64,000 bases of DNA from Nitrosomonas sp. Nm51 (GCF_900111165.1 NZ_FOGH01000005.1:47237-111236), one strand, 5' to 3'; shown: positions 17,574 to 26,683, counted from the stretch's first letter. Program-made: numbers and translations. The notes: generated by a model not told the origin, from the sequence alone.

Positions 17574-18163
17574 TCATTCAGATAAAGACGCATTTCGAAA
17601 CGTACTTCCAGCTGTGCAGATTGTATATTGTCGCGTTTAATGGAAAACCCTGTAATCGCCATCGCCGGCACAGCTTCCAGCGCATCGGCCATAAATGCGC
17701 GAATCTGGGCATACCTGCCCGTGACAGGCATAGTGATATCGTACCGGGACAACCGCCAGTCCCGCTCAAAAGTCAGGCGAAAGTCGCCGCTGTTAATTTC
17801 AAGACCCTGTTTTCGCGCCACACGCACCAGCTCGCGTATCCAGAATGGCGACGAATCAAAGCGCGGAAAAAAATCATAAAACTTCTGTAACGCCTGATCA
17901 TTGGTCAATTTTTGTGCAACCACGAATGCACCATCGGAGCCGGACCGGATCTGCTGTTTCAAAATGTTTTCGCGCGCCTGCAACGCCTCCAGCGCTTTTT
18001 TCTCCGGCAATACTGCGCCCAGCAAAAAAATACCTGCGACAACCAGCAGGCCCACGCCGACTTTACCGGTGTTGCCAAGGCAGGCCGCCTGCCAGCGCAA
18101 TAACAGCATAAGCCGCTGACTTTGCGCCTGTATGACATCACGCCTCAAGAATTTGTTGTCCAT
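17570..18163 (-). CDS. PilO/GspM-like inner-membrane protein
   Basis: 197 residues with one transmembrane helix (about residues 33-52, VGVGLLVVAGIFLLGAVL), a periplasmic coiled coil (LEALQARENILKQQIR), and an alpha/beta domain of the ferredoxin-like kind seen in PilO and GspM (YDITMPVTGRYAQIRAFMAD). This layout and its place between PilN-like and PilP-like genes support a role as a structural link in the inner-membrane platform of the secretion machine. Sequence similarity alone would be weak, so I rely on architecture and gene order. It overlaps the PilN-like gene by 19 bp. Confidence 0.75.
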   Translation of the reverse strand: MDNKFLRRDVIQAQSQRLMLLLRWQAACLGNTGKVGVGLLVVAGIFLLGAVLPEKKALEALQARENILKQQIRSGSDGAFVVAQKLTNDQALQKFYDFFPRFDSSPFWIRELVRVARKQGLEINSGDFRLTFERDWRLSRYDITMPVTGRYAQIRAFMADALEAVPAMAITGFSIKRDNIQSAQLEVRFEMRLYLNE

Positions 18164-18702
18164 ACCGTGGTTAACAGAAAGTCAACTGGCCGATAGGGAT
18201 TGTCCTGTTTGATTTTGTAGTTGACGAGATGCGTTTTTTCAAAAACGGCCTCGCGTTCCATCGCCTCGATAAAATCGAGCAATACCCCCATATTTCTCGC
18301 TTCTCCACTAATCCGCAAAACCCTGTTTGTAACATTCGGCTGCAGCGCCAGTAATGCAACATCTTCGGTAATAATGTGCTCTATGGCATCAAACAGTGCT
18401 TCCCAGGGCAAATTGATCTGTCCCATAATCACGTTGGCTTGCTGCAATTCCTTGCTGATTTCCTGGCTGAATTCCCGCGTTCGCGCTGTTGCGCGCGAAC
18501 GCGAACGGGTAGCCGCAGCAGTACCGGATTGCTGTTTCTCCAGACGCTCGACACGCGCGCTCAAAACACCCGACTCTTCGGCTATCTGTCTGAACTGATA
18601 AAAAGCAAACAGCACTGCAATCAAACCGACGCATAACAGCGTTATATCGATACTGCGAACCTGCTGGCCCGAATACGGAAAGGATAACTTCAGGCGGGAC
18701 AC
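18145..18702 (-). CDS. PilN/GspL-C-like inner-membrane protein
   Basis: 185-residue protein with a short cytoplasmic N-terminus, one transmembrane helix (about 18-37, IDITLLCVGLIAVLFAFYQF), a coiled coil (SARVERLEKQQSG), and a periplasmic domain with the PilN pattern (PWEALFDAIEHIITEDVALL, then LRISGEARNMGVLLDFIEAM). PilN normally carries an N-terminal PilM-binding peptide; here the N-terminus is short (MSRLKLSFP) but could serve that role, since the upstream gene is PilM-like. Gene order PilM-PilN-PilO-PilP-secretin mirrors type IV pilus assembly operons, although the motor and pseudopilins nearby are T2SS-like. Confidence 0.75.
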   Translation of the reverse strand: MSRLKLSFPYSGQQVRSIDITLLCVGLIAVLFAFYQFRQIAEESGVLSARVERLEKQQSGTAAATRSRSRATARTREFSQEISKELQQANVIMGQINLPWEALFDAIEHIITEDVALLALQPNVTNRVLRISGEARNMGVLLDFIEAMEREAVFEKTHLVNYKIKQDNPYRPVDFLLTTVWTTNS

Positions 18703-19535
18703 GCCCCCTCCCCAGACTTGTCCGGCTTATCCGCCACAACGGCCGGATAATGCCTGGGCACGGGCATTTGGCCAGCCTGCAACGAAACGATTTGCCAGCC
18801 GCTTTCATCAGGCAACGTCAATACCGGATGTTCCGGCGCGAACAGAAAAACCTGTTCAACAGGCGCTTTCTGACCGGACAACACGGCTTCCTGATCCAGC
18901 GCAGCCCATAGCGCATCAATCCTGTCGTTCAGAACGCGCTGGTTGCGTAAACTCTGCCACACCCCATCTTCCAGCAAAGCAACACAGATACGGCCGGTTT
19001 CAACTAAAGCGACAAAAGATCTTTGCCTGTCCAGCGCTTTATTCCATGTGTCCAAAACCGCGCTAAAATACGGTTCGATGCCATCGAGCCTGATCTGATG
19101 ACGCGCTGACAATTCCGCCAGCGTCGCAAACAATTCCTGGGAAATTGCCGCACAAATCGCGCCGTATATCGGACTCCATGCACTGACACTGAGCACCCAT
19201 TGATCGATACGCGCACCATAAATTTCGCGCATGCGGAAATTTGCGTAGGCCAGCACCTCCTCAGGCGAAGTGATTTCAGGCTGCGGCGGCAGTGTGGCAT
19301 AACGGACAAAGTGATTGGAGAGCGTGACGGTCATACCTGCGCCGGCTGCATCGGCCAACAAGGGTTCAAGCTGCTGCACAGGCTGCAACCAGGCGGGGCG
19401 CGTATCTTCATCGTTAGCAACCGGCTCGGTGATCACAGGCAGCCGGACCGGCTTTAAACCACGCCTCGAACGCGCCAGATCGATACGGCCGGGTGCAAAA
19501 AACACATCAATCCGGTCACGCCACAATGGTGACAC
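18690..19535 (-). CDS. PilM/GspL-cytoplasmic-domain-like protein
   Basis: 281 residues with no transmembrane helix. The layout fits an actin-like cytoplasmic platform component similar to PilM or the cytoplasmic half of GspL: strand-rich start (RIDVFFAPGRIDLARSRRG), conserved TVTLSNHFVRYATLPP, then YGARIDQWVLSVS. In this kind of machine it would connect the GspE ATPase to the membrane ring through the PilN-like protein. It overlaps the GspE gene by 20 bp and the PilN-like gene by 13 bp. It is shorter than PilM (about 350) and lacks the obvious nucleotide-binding phosphate loops, as GspL does. Function inferred from position and fold pattern. Confidence 0.7.
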   Translation of the reverse strand: MSPLWRDRIDVFFAPGRIDLARSRRGLKPVRLPVITEPVANDEDTRPAWLQPVQQLEPLLADAAGAGMTVTLSNHFVRYATLPPQPEITSPEEVLAYANFRMREIYGARIDQWVLSVSAWSPIYGAICAAISQELFATLAELSARHQIRLDGIEPYFSAVLDTWNKALDRQRSFVALVETGRICVALLEDGVWQSLRNQRVLNDRIDALWAALDQEAVLSGQKAPVEQVFLFAPEHPVLTLPDESGWQIVSLQAGQMPVPRHYPAVVADKPDKSGEGACPA

Positions 19536-21207
19536 GATTGGCCTCCTCTAAACTGGTTTCGCCTTTTCTGACCATTTCCAAAGCCGCTTCACGCAAAAAC
19601 TGCGTACCGTTTTTTCTGGCCGCCTCTTTAATCTTGCGTATTGGTTCCTGCGCTACAATCAACTCGCGGATTTCATCATTCAGAATCAGTATTTCCGCAA
19701 TCGCATTGCGTCCGCGGTAACCGCTGCCACGGCACTGACCGCAACCTTTTCCGGTTCGGAATGCATAGCCGGCCGCTGCCTCCAGGTCGATACCGGCTTC
19801 TTTGATCTGTTCGTCATCCGGGCACTCATCCACCGTGCAGTGCGGACATAACAGGCGCACCAGCCGTTGTGCCGCAATACCGTTCAAAGCCGAAACAAAG
19901 CTGTAGGGATCCACGCCCATATGCGAAAAACGCCCAATCACATCAAACACATTGTTGGCATGCACTGTGGTAAAAACCAGATGTCCCGTCAGCGCAGCCT
20001 GGATCGCAATTTGCGCTGTTTCGGCATCGCGAATCTCGCCGACCATGATTTTATCGGGATCATGCCGCAAGATTGAACGCAGCCCGCGCGCGAAAGTCAG
20101 TCCTTTTTTTTCATTGACCGGAATCTGCAACACGCCCGCCAGCTGATATTCAATCGGATCCTCGATGGTGATAATTTTATCATTGCCTTGATTGACTTCC
20201 GAAATCGCAGCGTACAGCGATGTTGTTTTTCCGCTCCCGGTCGGACCGGTAACCAGCAACATGCCGTACGGCTCCGAACTAAGCCGGCGCAGCGTTGCGA
20301 TATCCGATGCACTGAATCCCAGATGATTCAGCGTTAATCCGTCAACATGATCCGACAAAGCCTGACGGTCCAATATCCGCAGTACAGCATCTTCACCGAA
20401 GATACTGGGCATGATGGAAACCCGGAAATCGATTTCCCTGCCCTGAATGGAAACTTTAAAACGCCCGTCCTGCGGCACACGCCGCTCGGCAATATCGAGC
20501 TCCGACATCACTTTGATTCTGGAAATCACCTGTTCGGCCAGATCGGCGCCTTTAATGACGCCAACCGACATCAGCACGCCATCAATCCGGTATTTGATCG
20601 ACAGCGCACCCACCACCATTTCCAGATGAATATCGCTGGCCTGTGATTTGTGCGCGTCATACAATGTGGAATGCACCAGGCGAACCACCGGACTGGTGCC
20701 TTCGTTAATGGTTTTCAGGGAGAGGTCTTCAATACTGCTCTGGATTTCGTCCAGATTCTGATCCGGCAGTACATGATCCATGGCGCGCATGTTTTTTTCC
20801 TGCTGGGTAAAGAAAGCCGCCAAATCAGCCGGATGCACCAGGCGCCAGGCAACGTCCATTTCAAAACGCTCTTCAGCCCATAAACGCAATTTCGATGAAA
20901 ACGGATTACTGATAACCAGCAAGAAACCACCGTCTGTTTTGAACAAAACGCATTCATGCCTGACCGCTTCCGAAAATGGCAGGATATCGAAAGCCGGCTC
21001 CAGTGCATGGATCGTTTTCATTTCCAGCGCCGGAATATGCAGTAACCGCCCCAGTTCCCGAATCAGTTCATTGGGCGCGTATCCGCTGGTCTCCTCAAGC
21101 AATTCAATCGCGGAAACACCTTGTTTAAGCGCCTGTGCGTAGGCCAGGCTGATATCATTGAGATTCAATGATTGCTTTTCTTCAGTTTGCACATGCGCCT
21201 CTGTCAA
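19516..21207 (-). CDS. gspE: GspE/PilB-family secretion ATPase
   Basis: Cytoplasmic hexameric motor that drives pseudopilus assembly. The 563-residue protein has an N1E/MshEN-type N-terminal domain (about residues 20-150), then the catalytic core. Visible motifs are Walker A GPTGSGKT near residue 321, the Asp box ITIEDPIEYQLAG, Walker B IMVGEIRDAETA near 385, the His box LTGHLVFTTVHAN, and a tetracysteine zinc-binding segment (CPHC, then CGQCRGSGYRGR). The set is complete, so it should be active. The GspF gene follows with a 4-bp overlap upstream, and the PilM-like platform gene overlaps its end. Confidence 0.96.
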   Translation of the reverse strand: MTEAHVQTEEKQSLNLNDISLAYAQALKQGVSAIELLEETSGYAPNELIRELGRLLHIPALEMKTIHALEPAFDILPFSEAVRHECVLFKTDGGFLLVISNPFSSKLRLWAEERFEMDVAWRLVHPADLAAFFTQQEKNMRAMDHVLPDQNLDEIQSSIEDLSLKTINEGTSPVVRLVHSTLYDAHKSQASDIHLEMVVGALSIKYRIDGVLMSVGVIKGADLAEQVISRIKVMSELDIAERRVPQDGRFKVSIQGREIDFRVSIMPSIFGEDAVLRILDRQALSDHVDGLTLNHLGFSASDIATLRRLSSEPYGMLLVTGPTGSGKTTSLYAAISEVNQGNDKIITIEDPIEYQLAGVLQIPVNEKKGLTFARGLRSILRHDPDKIMVGEIRDAETAQIAIQAALTGHLVFTTVHANNVFDVIGRFSHMGVDPYSFVSALNGIAAQRLVRLLCPHCTVDECPDDEQIKEAGIDLEAAAGYAFRTGKGCGQCRGSGYRGRNAIAEILILNDEIRELIVAQEPIRKIKEAARKNGTQFLREAALEMVRKGETSLEEANRVTIVA

Positions 21208-22388
21208 TTGATGCTGCCCGCCAGCTCAAAAATCGGCAAATACATCAAAATAATAATACCGCCGATAACAATGCCGATAACCGCCATCAGGATTGGTTCA
21301 ATCAGTTTTGTAGTCCACTCCACCCATCGGGCGATCTCCTCGTCGTGAAAAGCGCCGATACGCTCCATCATGTCTCCCATCAGACCGGTACGTTCACCGA
21401 CTCTCAACATGCGGTTGCCCACTGCTGTCGTCAACCCTTCCACTTCCATTGCGCTGGAAATCGTCTGTCCCTCGCGGATACGGTTCGCCGCAGCTTCAAT
21501 CCTGGGCCGGAAATGTGATTGTAACAGGCCACTGACCATTTCGAGCGCCTGTGTAATCGGAATACCGCCGCGCAACAGCATACCCAGTGTTTTGTAAAAA
21601 CGCGCCAGCTGGTACACCCGCATATGCTCGCCAATCGCAGGTATACGCCACAACAATTCCAATACGTAGGCGCGGAATGACTCGCGACTGACTGCATACG
21701 CGATGGCTACCAGCAGCAACACGGAAAAAATCGCTAATTCCCAACCCCGCTCCTGGACAAAATGTCCCCATTCGATCAGCAGTACAGACATCCAGGGCAA
21801 ATCCGAATCCATATCATCATAAATTGCACTGAATTTTGGCACCACAAAAACCAGCAGGAACAGCGAAACCAGTAATCCGACAGCCAGCAGCAATACCGGA
21901 TAAATCGAAGCCCCCACCAATTTTTTACGGACAAAATCCATTTGTGTCTGGTACGCCACAAAACGTGTCAGGGCTTCCGCCAGATCGCCAGTGCGCTCAC
22001 TCGCGCGAACCGTCGCAATATACAGCATCGGAAAAGCCTGGGGGTACGACTCGAGCGCCTGGGAAAATGTTATACCTTCATAAAGCCGTTCAAGTAAACC
22101 ATGTATGAGTTTCCGGTTGTTTGCATCCTGCTCTTTATCCACCAGTGTTTCCAGACATTCCACCAGACTCAAGCCCGCTGTGATCAGCGACAGCATCTCT
22201 TGACTGAAATAAACCAGCGGAAAACGCGCATTGGATTTGAATGACAAGCCGGTGAAGCTTCGCTTGACACTCAACACCATACCGCCCTGCTCCATCACCT
22301 GTCGCCGCGCCTCCTCTTCACTGCTTGCCTCCAGTTTGAGATTCACAGCGCCCTGACCGGACATAACGGCTTTAATTTCGTAACGCAT
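21204..22388 (-). CDS. gspF: GspF/PilC-family inner-membrane platform protein
   Basis: Polytopic platform protein of the secretion machine. At 394 residues it has the two-repeat T2SSF structure: a helical cytoplasmic domain beginning FSQEMLSLITAGLSLVECLE, a transmembrane segment (LLLAVGLLVSLFLLVFVVPK), a second domain (QLARFYKTLGMLLRGGIPI, near residue 270), and a C-terminal transmembrane helix (LMAVIGIVIGGIIILMYLPI). The family signature FYKTLGMLLRGGIPI is intact. It sits between GspE and the GspG gene in the conserved E-F-G order, read G-F-E on this strand. Confidence 0.96.
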   Translation of the reverse strand: MRYEIKAVMSGQGAVNLKLEASSEEEARRQVMEQGGMVLSVKRSFTGLSFKSNARFPLVYFSQEMLSLITAGLSLVECLETLVDKEQDANNRKLIHGLLERLYEGITFSQALESYPQAFPMLYIATVRASERTGDLAEALTRFVAYQTQMDFVRKKLVGASIYPVLLLAVGLLVSLFLLVFVVPKFSAIYDDMDSDLPWMSVLLIEWGHFVQERGWELAIFSVLLLVAIAYAVSRESFRAYVLELLWRIPAIGEHMRVYQLARFYKTLGMLLRGGIPITQALEMVSGLLQSHFRPRIEAAANRIREGQTISSAMEVEGLTTAVGNRMLRVGERTGLMGDMMERIGAFHDEEIARWVEWTTKLIEPILMAVIGIVIGGIIILMYLPIFELAGSIN

Positions 22389-22404
22389 GACTCAATCAGA
22401 CGGT

Positions 22405-22842
22405 TTACCAGTTGGTAATGTCAGCCGCCTCGCCTTCTCCACCAATCTGCCCATCCTTCCCCATTGAAAACAGGTCGAACTCGGCATTGTCACCGGGATA
22501 TTTATAAACATAGGGACGGCCCCAGGGATCATCCGGCGGTATTTTAGACAAATACGGCCCTTGCCACTTAGGCTCATCATTTGGCTGCGTGACCAGAGCG
22601 GCAAGCCCGTTTTCAGTCGCCGGATAGTTGCCAACGTCAAGACGGTACTGGTGCAATGCTTTTTCCAGCGCATCAATCTGCGCCTGAGCCATTTTGATTT
22701 CTGATTTGCCCACCTGCGAAAAATACCTGGGACCGACATATGCCGCCAACAGACCGATAATAACCATAACAACAAGCAGTTCAAGCAATGTGAAACCGCG
22801 CGCGAATTGAACGCGCCGTTGCTGATACCGAAAATGCATCAT
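22405..22842 (-). CDS. gspG: Major pseudopilin GspG
   Basis: First gene of the secretion operon. The 145-residue protein has a short basic leader, then RGFTLLELLVVMVIIGLLAA with Glu at mature position 5. This is followed by the diagnostic GspG segments: YVGPRYFSQVGKSEI, LHQYRLDVGNYPATENGLAA, WGRPYVYKYPGD, and a C-terminal DLFSMGKDGQIGGEG with the acidic calcium-binding loop. It matches classical T2SS GspG in length and motifs far better than the three pseudopilins at the other end of the operon, so it is probably the main pseudopilus subunit. AGAGGATC precedes the ATG. Confidence 0.95.
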   Translation of the reverse strand: MMHFRYQQRRVQFARGFTLLELLVVMVIIGLLAAYVGPRYFSQVGKSEIKMAQAQIDALEKALHQYRLDVGNYPATENGLAALVTQPNDEPKWQGPYLSKIPPDDPWGRPYVYKYPGDNAEFDLFSMGKDGQIGGEGEAADITNW

Positions 22843-22924
22843 TTTGATCCTCTCTCAAGCAAAATATTCCAAAGACAACTCTGAACATGAAAAAAATCAC
22901 TGCACCACGAACCAAAGCCGGGTC

Positions 22925-23608
22925 CTATCTGCGCAGTATTGCCCACCATCGGCCGATATTCAACAGCGTCATTAACGATGCCGATACATATGTCCATGCA
23001 GCCGCCCTTAAAATCCGGCGTGCATGTTTTTTATCGCCTTTAATCAAATAGCCGCCTTTGTCCAGCATTGGCAGCGCGCGCGCAAAACTGGCGTGCATTT
23101 CCATCGGCAATGTGACCAAATGCACCAGTGTCGCCGCGCCCAGCGTCAATAAACCGCCGGCAAAAAACAACGCGCCCGCCATTGGCGCGCGCGTAACAAT
23201 CATAATAAGTGGCGCGAACATTAAAATTGCCGCACCCAGCTTCTCCGCCGGCCCAGCAATCTGAACCAACCGGGTACGAATTTTCAGTGGCAGGTAGCCG
23301 TCGCGATCCTGAACCGCATGTCCAACTTCATGTGCGGCGACTGTGATAGCCGTCAATGACTTGCCGTTAAACTTGTCCGGCATTAACCGTACGGCTTTCG
23401 CCACAGGATCGTAATGATCTCCCTGCTCCGTCACCTCAACCTTGACGGACTGCAACCTAGCCCAATCCAGCAATATTCGTGCAAGCTCGGCGCCTGTTCC
23501 GGGATAACGATTCTCGGGATAACTGTATTTTTCGAGCGTGCGCCTGACCCAGTAAGACGGCCCGTAGATCAAAGCTGCCACAACAATTATAATAATTACA
23601 TACAACAT
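22925..23608 (-). CDS. Neutral zinc metallopeptidase, YugP family
   Basis: Membrane-associated zinc peptidase (PF04298 type). The catalytic HExxH-like motif is HEVGHAVQD, about residue 90. Hydrophobic segments lie at the N-terminus (LYVIIIIVVAALIYG), in the middle (GAAILMFAPLIMIV, then AGALFFAGGLLTLGAATLVH) and at the C-terminus, as in Bacillus YugP. The frame opens at a GTG (23635) without a ribosome binding site; the ATG at 23608 gives the normal N-terminal helix start, so I use it (227 residues). It lies 82 bp upstream of the secretion operon on the same strand and could be transcribed with it, but a functional link is not evident. Confidence 0.88.
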   Translation of the reverse strand: MLYVIIIIVVAALIYGPSYWVRRTLEKYSYPENRYPGTGAELARILLDWARLQSVKVEVTEQGDHYDPVAKAVRLMPDKFNGKSLTAITVAAHEVGHAVQDRDGYLPLKIRTRLVQIAGPAEKLGAAILMFAPLIMIVTRAPMAGALFFAGGLLTLGAATLVHLVTLPMEMHASFARALPMLDKGGYLIKGDKKHARRILRAAAWTYVSASLMTLLNIGRWWAILRR

Positions 23609-23739
23609 ACAATACCGGATGTTTGGTGCAGACACAGAAAACGGTGAGACTGAAATCCAAATACCTTAGCGGATCGCATTTTAGACCATAAATCAACGTT
23701 TATTACTCAAAGAACCGGATACTACCCCAGACCACGCGC

Positions 23740-25128
23740 TTATTCATAGACGCGCGGACTGGCTTGTTTGTTTCGCATGGCATCATATTCATCCTGAAAG
23801 AAAAACTTTTCTTCCCCAAAAGCCGGTTTTAAATGATCCAGCCAGGTCGCTTCAGGATCAAATTGCGCAAAGAAAGGCCGCTGCACCCAGTCGGGATTAC
23901 GCGCCTGGAGGAAACGTAAAACGAACACCTTTTCACCGTTGATTTCTGTAATACCCTGGATTTCCACTTTTCCGGGTCCTGCACTCATGGATGGCCCGCG
24001 CACTGTCCGCCCCAGCCCCGATACACGCTTCAGCGCCTCACGGTAAACCCGCCATGCGCGTACCAGCGGCACCTCAAAATACCGCCGCGCACCTGTATCC
24101 CGCTCAACGAACATATAATACGGCACCAATCCCAGACGCACCTGTTCACGCCACATGTAAGCCCAGACCTCGGGATCATTATTGATGTGGTTCAACAACG
24201 GTGATTGCGTACGGATCACTACACCCGATGCGCGCAGGCGACTGATCGCTTCCTGCACGACCGGCGTCACCATCTCCCGCCAATGATTAAAATGCGCCAT
24301 TATCGCAATATGCTTGCCGGCTTTAACCATTCTTTCCAGCAATTGCAGCAACTGGCCGGAATCCGCGTCACTGACATACCGCTGCGGCCAAAAACTCAAT
24401 GACTTCGTACCAATACGAATCGTCTGGACATGATCAAACTCTGGCCGCAGCAAAGGTTCGAGATAAGCACTCAAATGGTCGGTTTTCATCACCATCGGGT
24501 CGCCGCCCGTAATCAGCAAATCGCTGATACTTTTATATCTGGCCAGATACTGGTGCAGCTTTTCCGCTTCGGTATTCGAGAAACGCAAATTCTTATCACC
24601 AATAAACTGCGCCCAGCGAAAACAAAAACTGCAGAAACTATGACACACCTGCCCCTGACCCGGAAAAAACAAAACCGTTTCACGGTACTTATGTTGAATA
24701 CCTGCTATCGGTGCATCATCTTCATAGGGAACATTCAGAGACTGCTGCTCGGCAGGATGCGGATTCAATCGCAGCCTGATTGCATTTGCATTTTTCAAAA
24801 TTATGCTGCGATCGTTAGTGCTGCGCAAAACCGACGCCATGTCTTCAAAATCATCATGCGACAACATGCCTTTCTGCGGAAACACCAACTGAAACACCGG
24901 ATCCTCCGGCACATTCCGCCAGTCAATCAGATGGTCAATCACATATTTGTTCACCCTGAAGGGTAATACACTGGCAACCACTTTCATTTCAAAGCGCTGT
25001 TCTTCGGACAGTTCCCTGAGCGCCTCAATTTTGTCAAGTTGACGTTCAGTGTAAACCTGGAAATGCTCAGGCGCATCGTATTGAGCTGTAGCAGTGTGTT
25101 TTCTAATTAATGGTAGTACGGATGTCAT
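23740..25128 (-). CDS. KamA-family radical SAM protein (lysine 2,3-aminomutase-like)
   Basis: PLP- and SAM-dependent radical enzyme related to lysine 2,3-aminomutase. The radical SAM cysteine cluster CHSFCSFC is near residue 160, followed by ITGGDPM (the SAM-contacting GGD). Its 462 residues are clearly longer than EpmB (about 340) and nearer clostridial LAM (about 415). The C-terminus continues with GPSMSAGPGKVEIQG and a unique tail (KPAFGEEKFFFQDEYDA). The frame opens at GTG 25173, but GGAG seven bases upstream of the ATG at 25128 fixes the start there. Substrate is not certain: it could make beta-lysine (for example as osmolyte) or act on another amino acid. No EF-P modification partner is adjacent. 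Confidence 0.85.
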   Translation of the reverse strand: MTSVLPLIRKHTATAQYDAPEHFQVYTERQLDKIEALRELSEEQRFEMKVVASVLPFRVNKYVIDHLIDWRNVPEDPVFQLVFPQKGMLSHDDFEDMASVLRSTNDRSIILKNANAIRLRLNPHPAEQQSLNVPYEDDAPIAGIQHKYRETVLFFPGQGQVCHSFCSFCFRWAQFIGDKNLRFSNTEAEKLHQYLARYKSISDLLITGGDPMVMKTDHLSAYLEPLLRPEFDHVQTIRIGTKSLSFWPQRYVSDADSGQLLQLLERMVKAGKHIAIMAHFNHWREMVTPVVQEAISRLRASGVVIRTQSPLLNHINNDPEVWAYMWREQVRLGLVPYYMFVERDTGARRYFEVPLVRAWRVYREALKRVSGLGRTVRGPSMSAGPGKVEIQGITEINGEKVFVLRFLQARNPDWVQRPFFAQFDPEATWLDHLKPAFGEEKFFFQDEYDAMRNKQASPRVYE

Positions 25129-25631
25129 ACGCTTCTCCGTTCTAAAAAAATTGCTCAAAGGAGAAATTGCCACCAGATTGAATCATGGTGACAAAGCTAA
25201 ATTTTTCTTGATAAGACAAAATAATTACGTTTTTGATACGTTAATAAAGTCCTTTCATAAAAAAGAGTAAATTTTCTAAAATACCCGCCCTTTTTAATAC
25301 AGCGTTGGTTTTTAATGGCTGCCACAACAAGGCTTCCAAGCCGCCTATAACATCAAATAATCTGCAGTATCAAGTGTCTGCCAGGCAATTCAATTGCTAA
25401 ACTGATAATTATACCATGTGCGCAAAATTGCTCTCTAATGCACTGTGCCTTTTCGGTACAGGCTTTTTTGTCTGCAAATAAATGAATTGAGCTGCTTTTA
25501 CCCTGTTTGTACCGGCATGCCCCGGATTGGACAATCTGTACAATCAGCTTGCAGATTCAGTTGCTTTCAATTGATCTGATTATTCCGGTTAAAGGTAAAG
25601 CATGCTGACCACAAAAGATAGGAGTATTTAC
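25129..25631. other. AT-rich intergenic region
   Basis: About 500 bp between the divergent KamA-like gene and a small hypothetical gene. It is AT-rich with short homopolymer runs. I see no RNA gene, no repeat of note and no convincing long frame. It must contain promoters in both directions, but I cannot place them with confidence. Confidence 0.5.
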
Positions 25632-25814
25632 ATGATAAAAACCCAATGCGCATATAAAGCAGGCAGCGTCCGTCTTTTAAAGTGCGAATTAAAAATTAAA
25701 ACGCGGAACGGTAAAAAATTTGTCTACCATGGTCTATTTAAATCAACGATGGCAGCCATCACAGATGCAACAAACCGTTTCGAAATCGCTACGGTTATTG
25801 TCCGCGCGGTATAA
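25632..25814 (+). CDS. Small hypothetical protein, 60 residues
   Basis: The frame is open from 25602, but GGAG at 25621-25624, seven bases before the ATG at 25632, marks the likely start (MIKTQCAYKAGSVRLL). The product is basic (many Lys and Arg), has no membrane segment and ends with the hydrophobic IATVIVRAV. The pattern of alternating charged and hydrophobic residues suggests a small beta-sheet protein. I recognise no family. Good ribosome binding site and codon pattern make it a credible gene; no neighbour suggests a job. Confidence 0.55.
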   Translation: MIKTQCAYKAGSVRLLKCELKIKTRNGKKFVYHGLFKSTMAAITDATNRFEIATVIVRAV

Positions 25815-25853
25815 CAGCATTATAAACGGACAGATTAGATACTGCACAAACGC

Positions 25854-26237
25854 TCATCCACCCGTTCTGAATGCGCGGTATTCTGATTCCTGATCAAAGT
25901 CATCCCAGATCAGTGGTGGGCTAGGCGTCGGAAAAGTCGGAAGCCAGAAAGTCACCAGATCCAGCGCACCGCTTCCTGTGCGTCTTGCCGTATGCACGGC
26001 CCCTCTGAGCACACCTTCCGTCCAGCCGATGAACTGACTTTGTTCTTTTCGATTCCATAAAATAATATTTTTAGGCAATTCCAGCCAACCGGTCGCCACA
26101 TTGGCTACGCCCGTTAAAATTTTCATACCAGCTTTGCTGAAGTATGTGTCTGCGGCAGCACTCTCTTGAGCACTTGCCGAAAACGGAAACAAAAATGACA
26201 GGCACAATATCAAAACCAGCTTACTTGCTCTCCCCAT
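25854..26237 (-). CDS. TIGR04073-like exosortase-associated exported protein
   Basis: 127-residue exported protein: a signal peptide ending in SASAQ, then GMKILTGVANVATGWLELPK, the hallmark segment of a family I know as 'exosortase system-associated protein, TIGR04073'. After it come GWTEGVLRGAVHTARRTG and TFWLPTFPTPSPPLIWDDFD, which also fit. The family name comes from co-occurrence with exosortase/PEP-CTERM systems; its biochemical role is unknown. No exosortase or PEP-CTERM substrate gene is in this window. AGAGG lies six bases before the ATG. The family call is from memory of the motif, not a search. Confidence 0.75.
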   Translation of the reverse strand: MGRASKLVLILCLSFLFPFSASAQESAAADTYFSKAGMKILTGVANVATGWLELPKNIILWNRKEQSQFIGWTEGVLRGAVHTARRTGSGALDLVTFWLPTFPTPSPPLIWDDFDQESEYRAFRTGG

Positions 26238-26683
26238 TTCAAAACCTCTTTAATTGTCCTGCCAACTATGATTGATTTACTTTCTGAACAAAAAATCTGA
26301 ATACAAATACCGGTCTCATGACTTGTATTTCGGAATAAACCGTGGTTGCCAACTCATTCGAACCAATAACCCGAACCTATCACTCTATCCATGTGATATT
26401 TATTGCCGGGTTCGGTGAACTTGTCAGTATACACGGCAAGCAAAGATTGGTGTCCCAGAGACGCTTCGAACGTCCGGTTGGCACTTAGGGTTGTTCAACG
26501 TCTCAAGACTGATAAAAACAACCGCAACGGTACAAATCACCTTAAAGTTTATCTCGAACGATTCAATCCGACATTTTCAACACTATGATGATTTTCGACG
26601 GCCATTGATCTAAATTTACATATGACGGCCAAGTATTCTATAAATGCTGAAATCCAGCTGATGGATGCCATCTGTTCGTTAAA
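26238..26683. other. Non-coding stretch holding the tRNA fragment
   Basis: Apart from the tRNA 3'-end fragment at 26448-26476 I see nothing functional here. A 61-codon frame at 26403-26588 runs straight through the tRNA fragment and is not a credible gene. Confidence 0.5.
26448..26476 (-). repeat. tRNA-Arg 3'-end fragment (candidate att site)
   Basis: A 29-bp segment matches the 3' end of the tRNA-Arg gene at 27787-27815 in 26 of 29 positions. On the minus strand it reads T-arm, acceptor strand and CCA (ends GGGACACCA). Similarity breaks off upstream of the T-arm, so no complete second tRNA exists. A direct repeat of a tRNA 3' end at the far side from the gene is the usual mark of site-specific integration. 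Together with the tRNA it encloses 1.3 kb of decayed sequence. Confidence 0.6.

Noticed and set aside
26448..26525. Possible second complete tRNA
   Set aside because: Only the T-arm, acceptor 3' strand and CCA are present; no D-arm or anticodon arm can be formed upstream.
26403..26588. 61-codon frame
   Set aside because: It reads straight through the tRNA-Arg 3' fragment and has no recognisable sequence; the tRNA similarity is the real signal.
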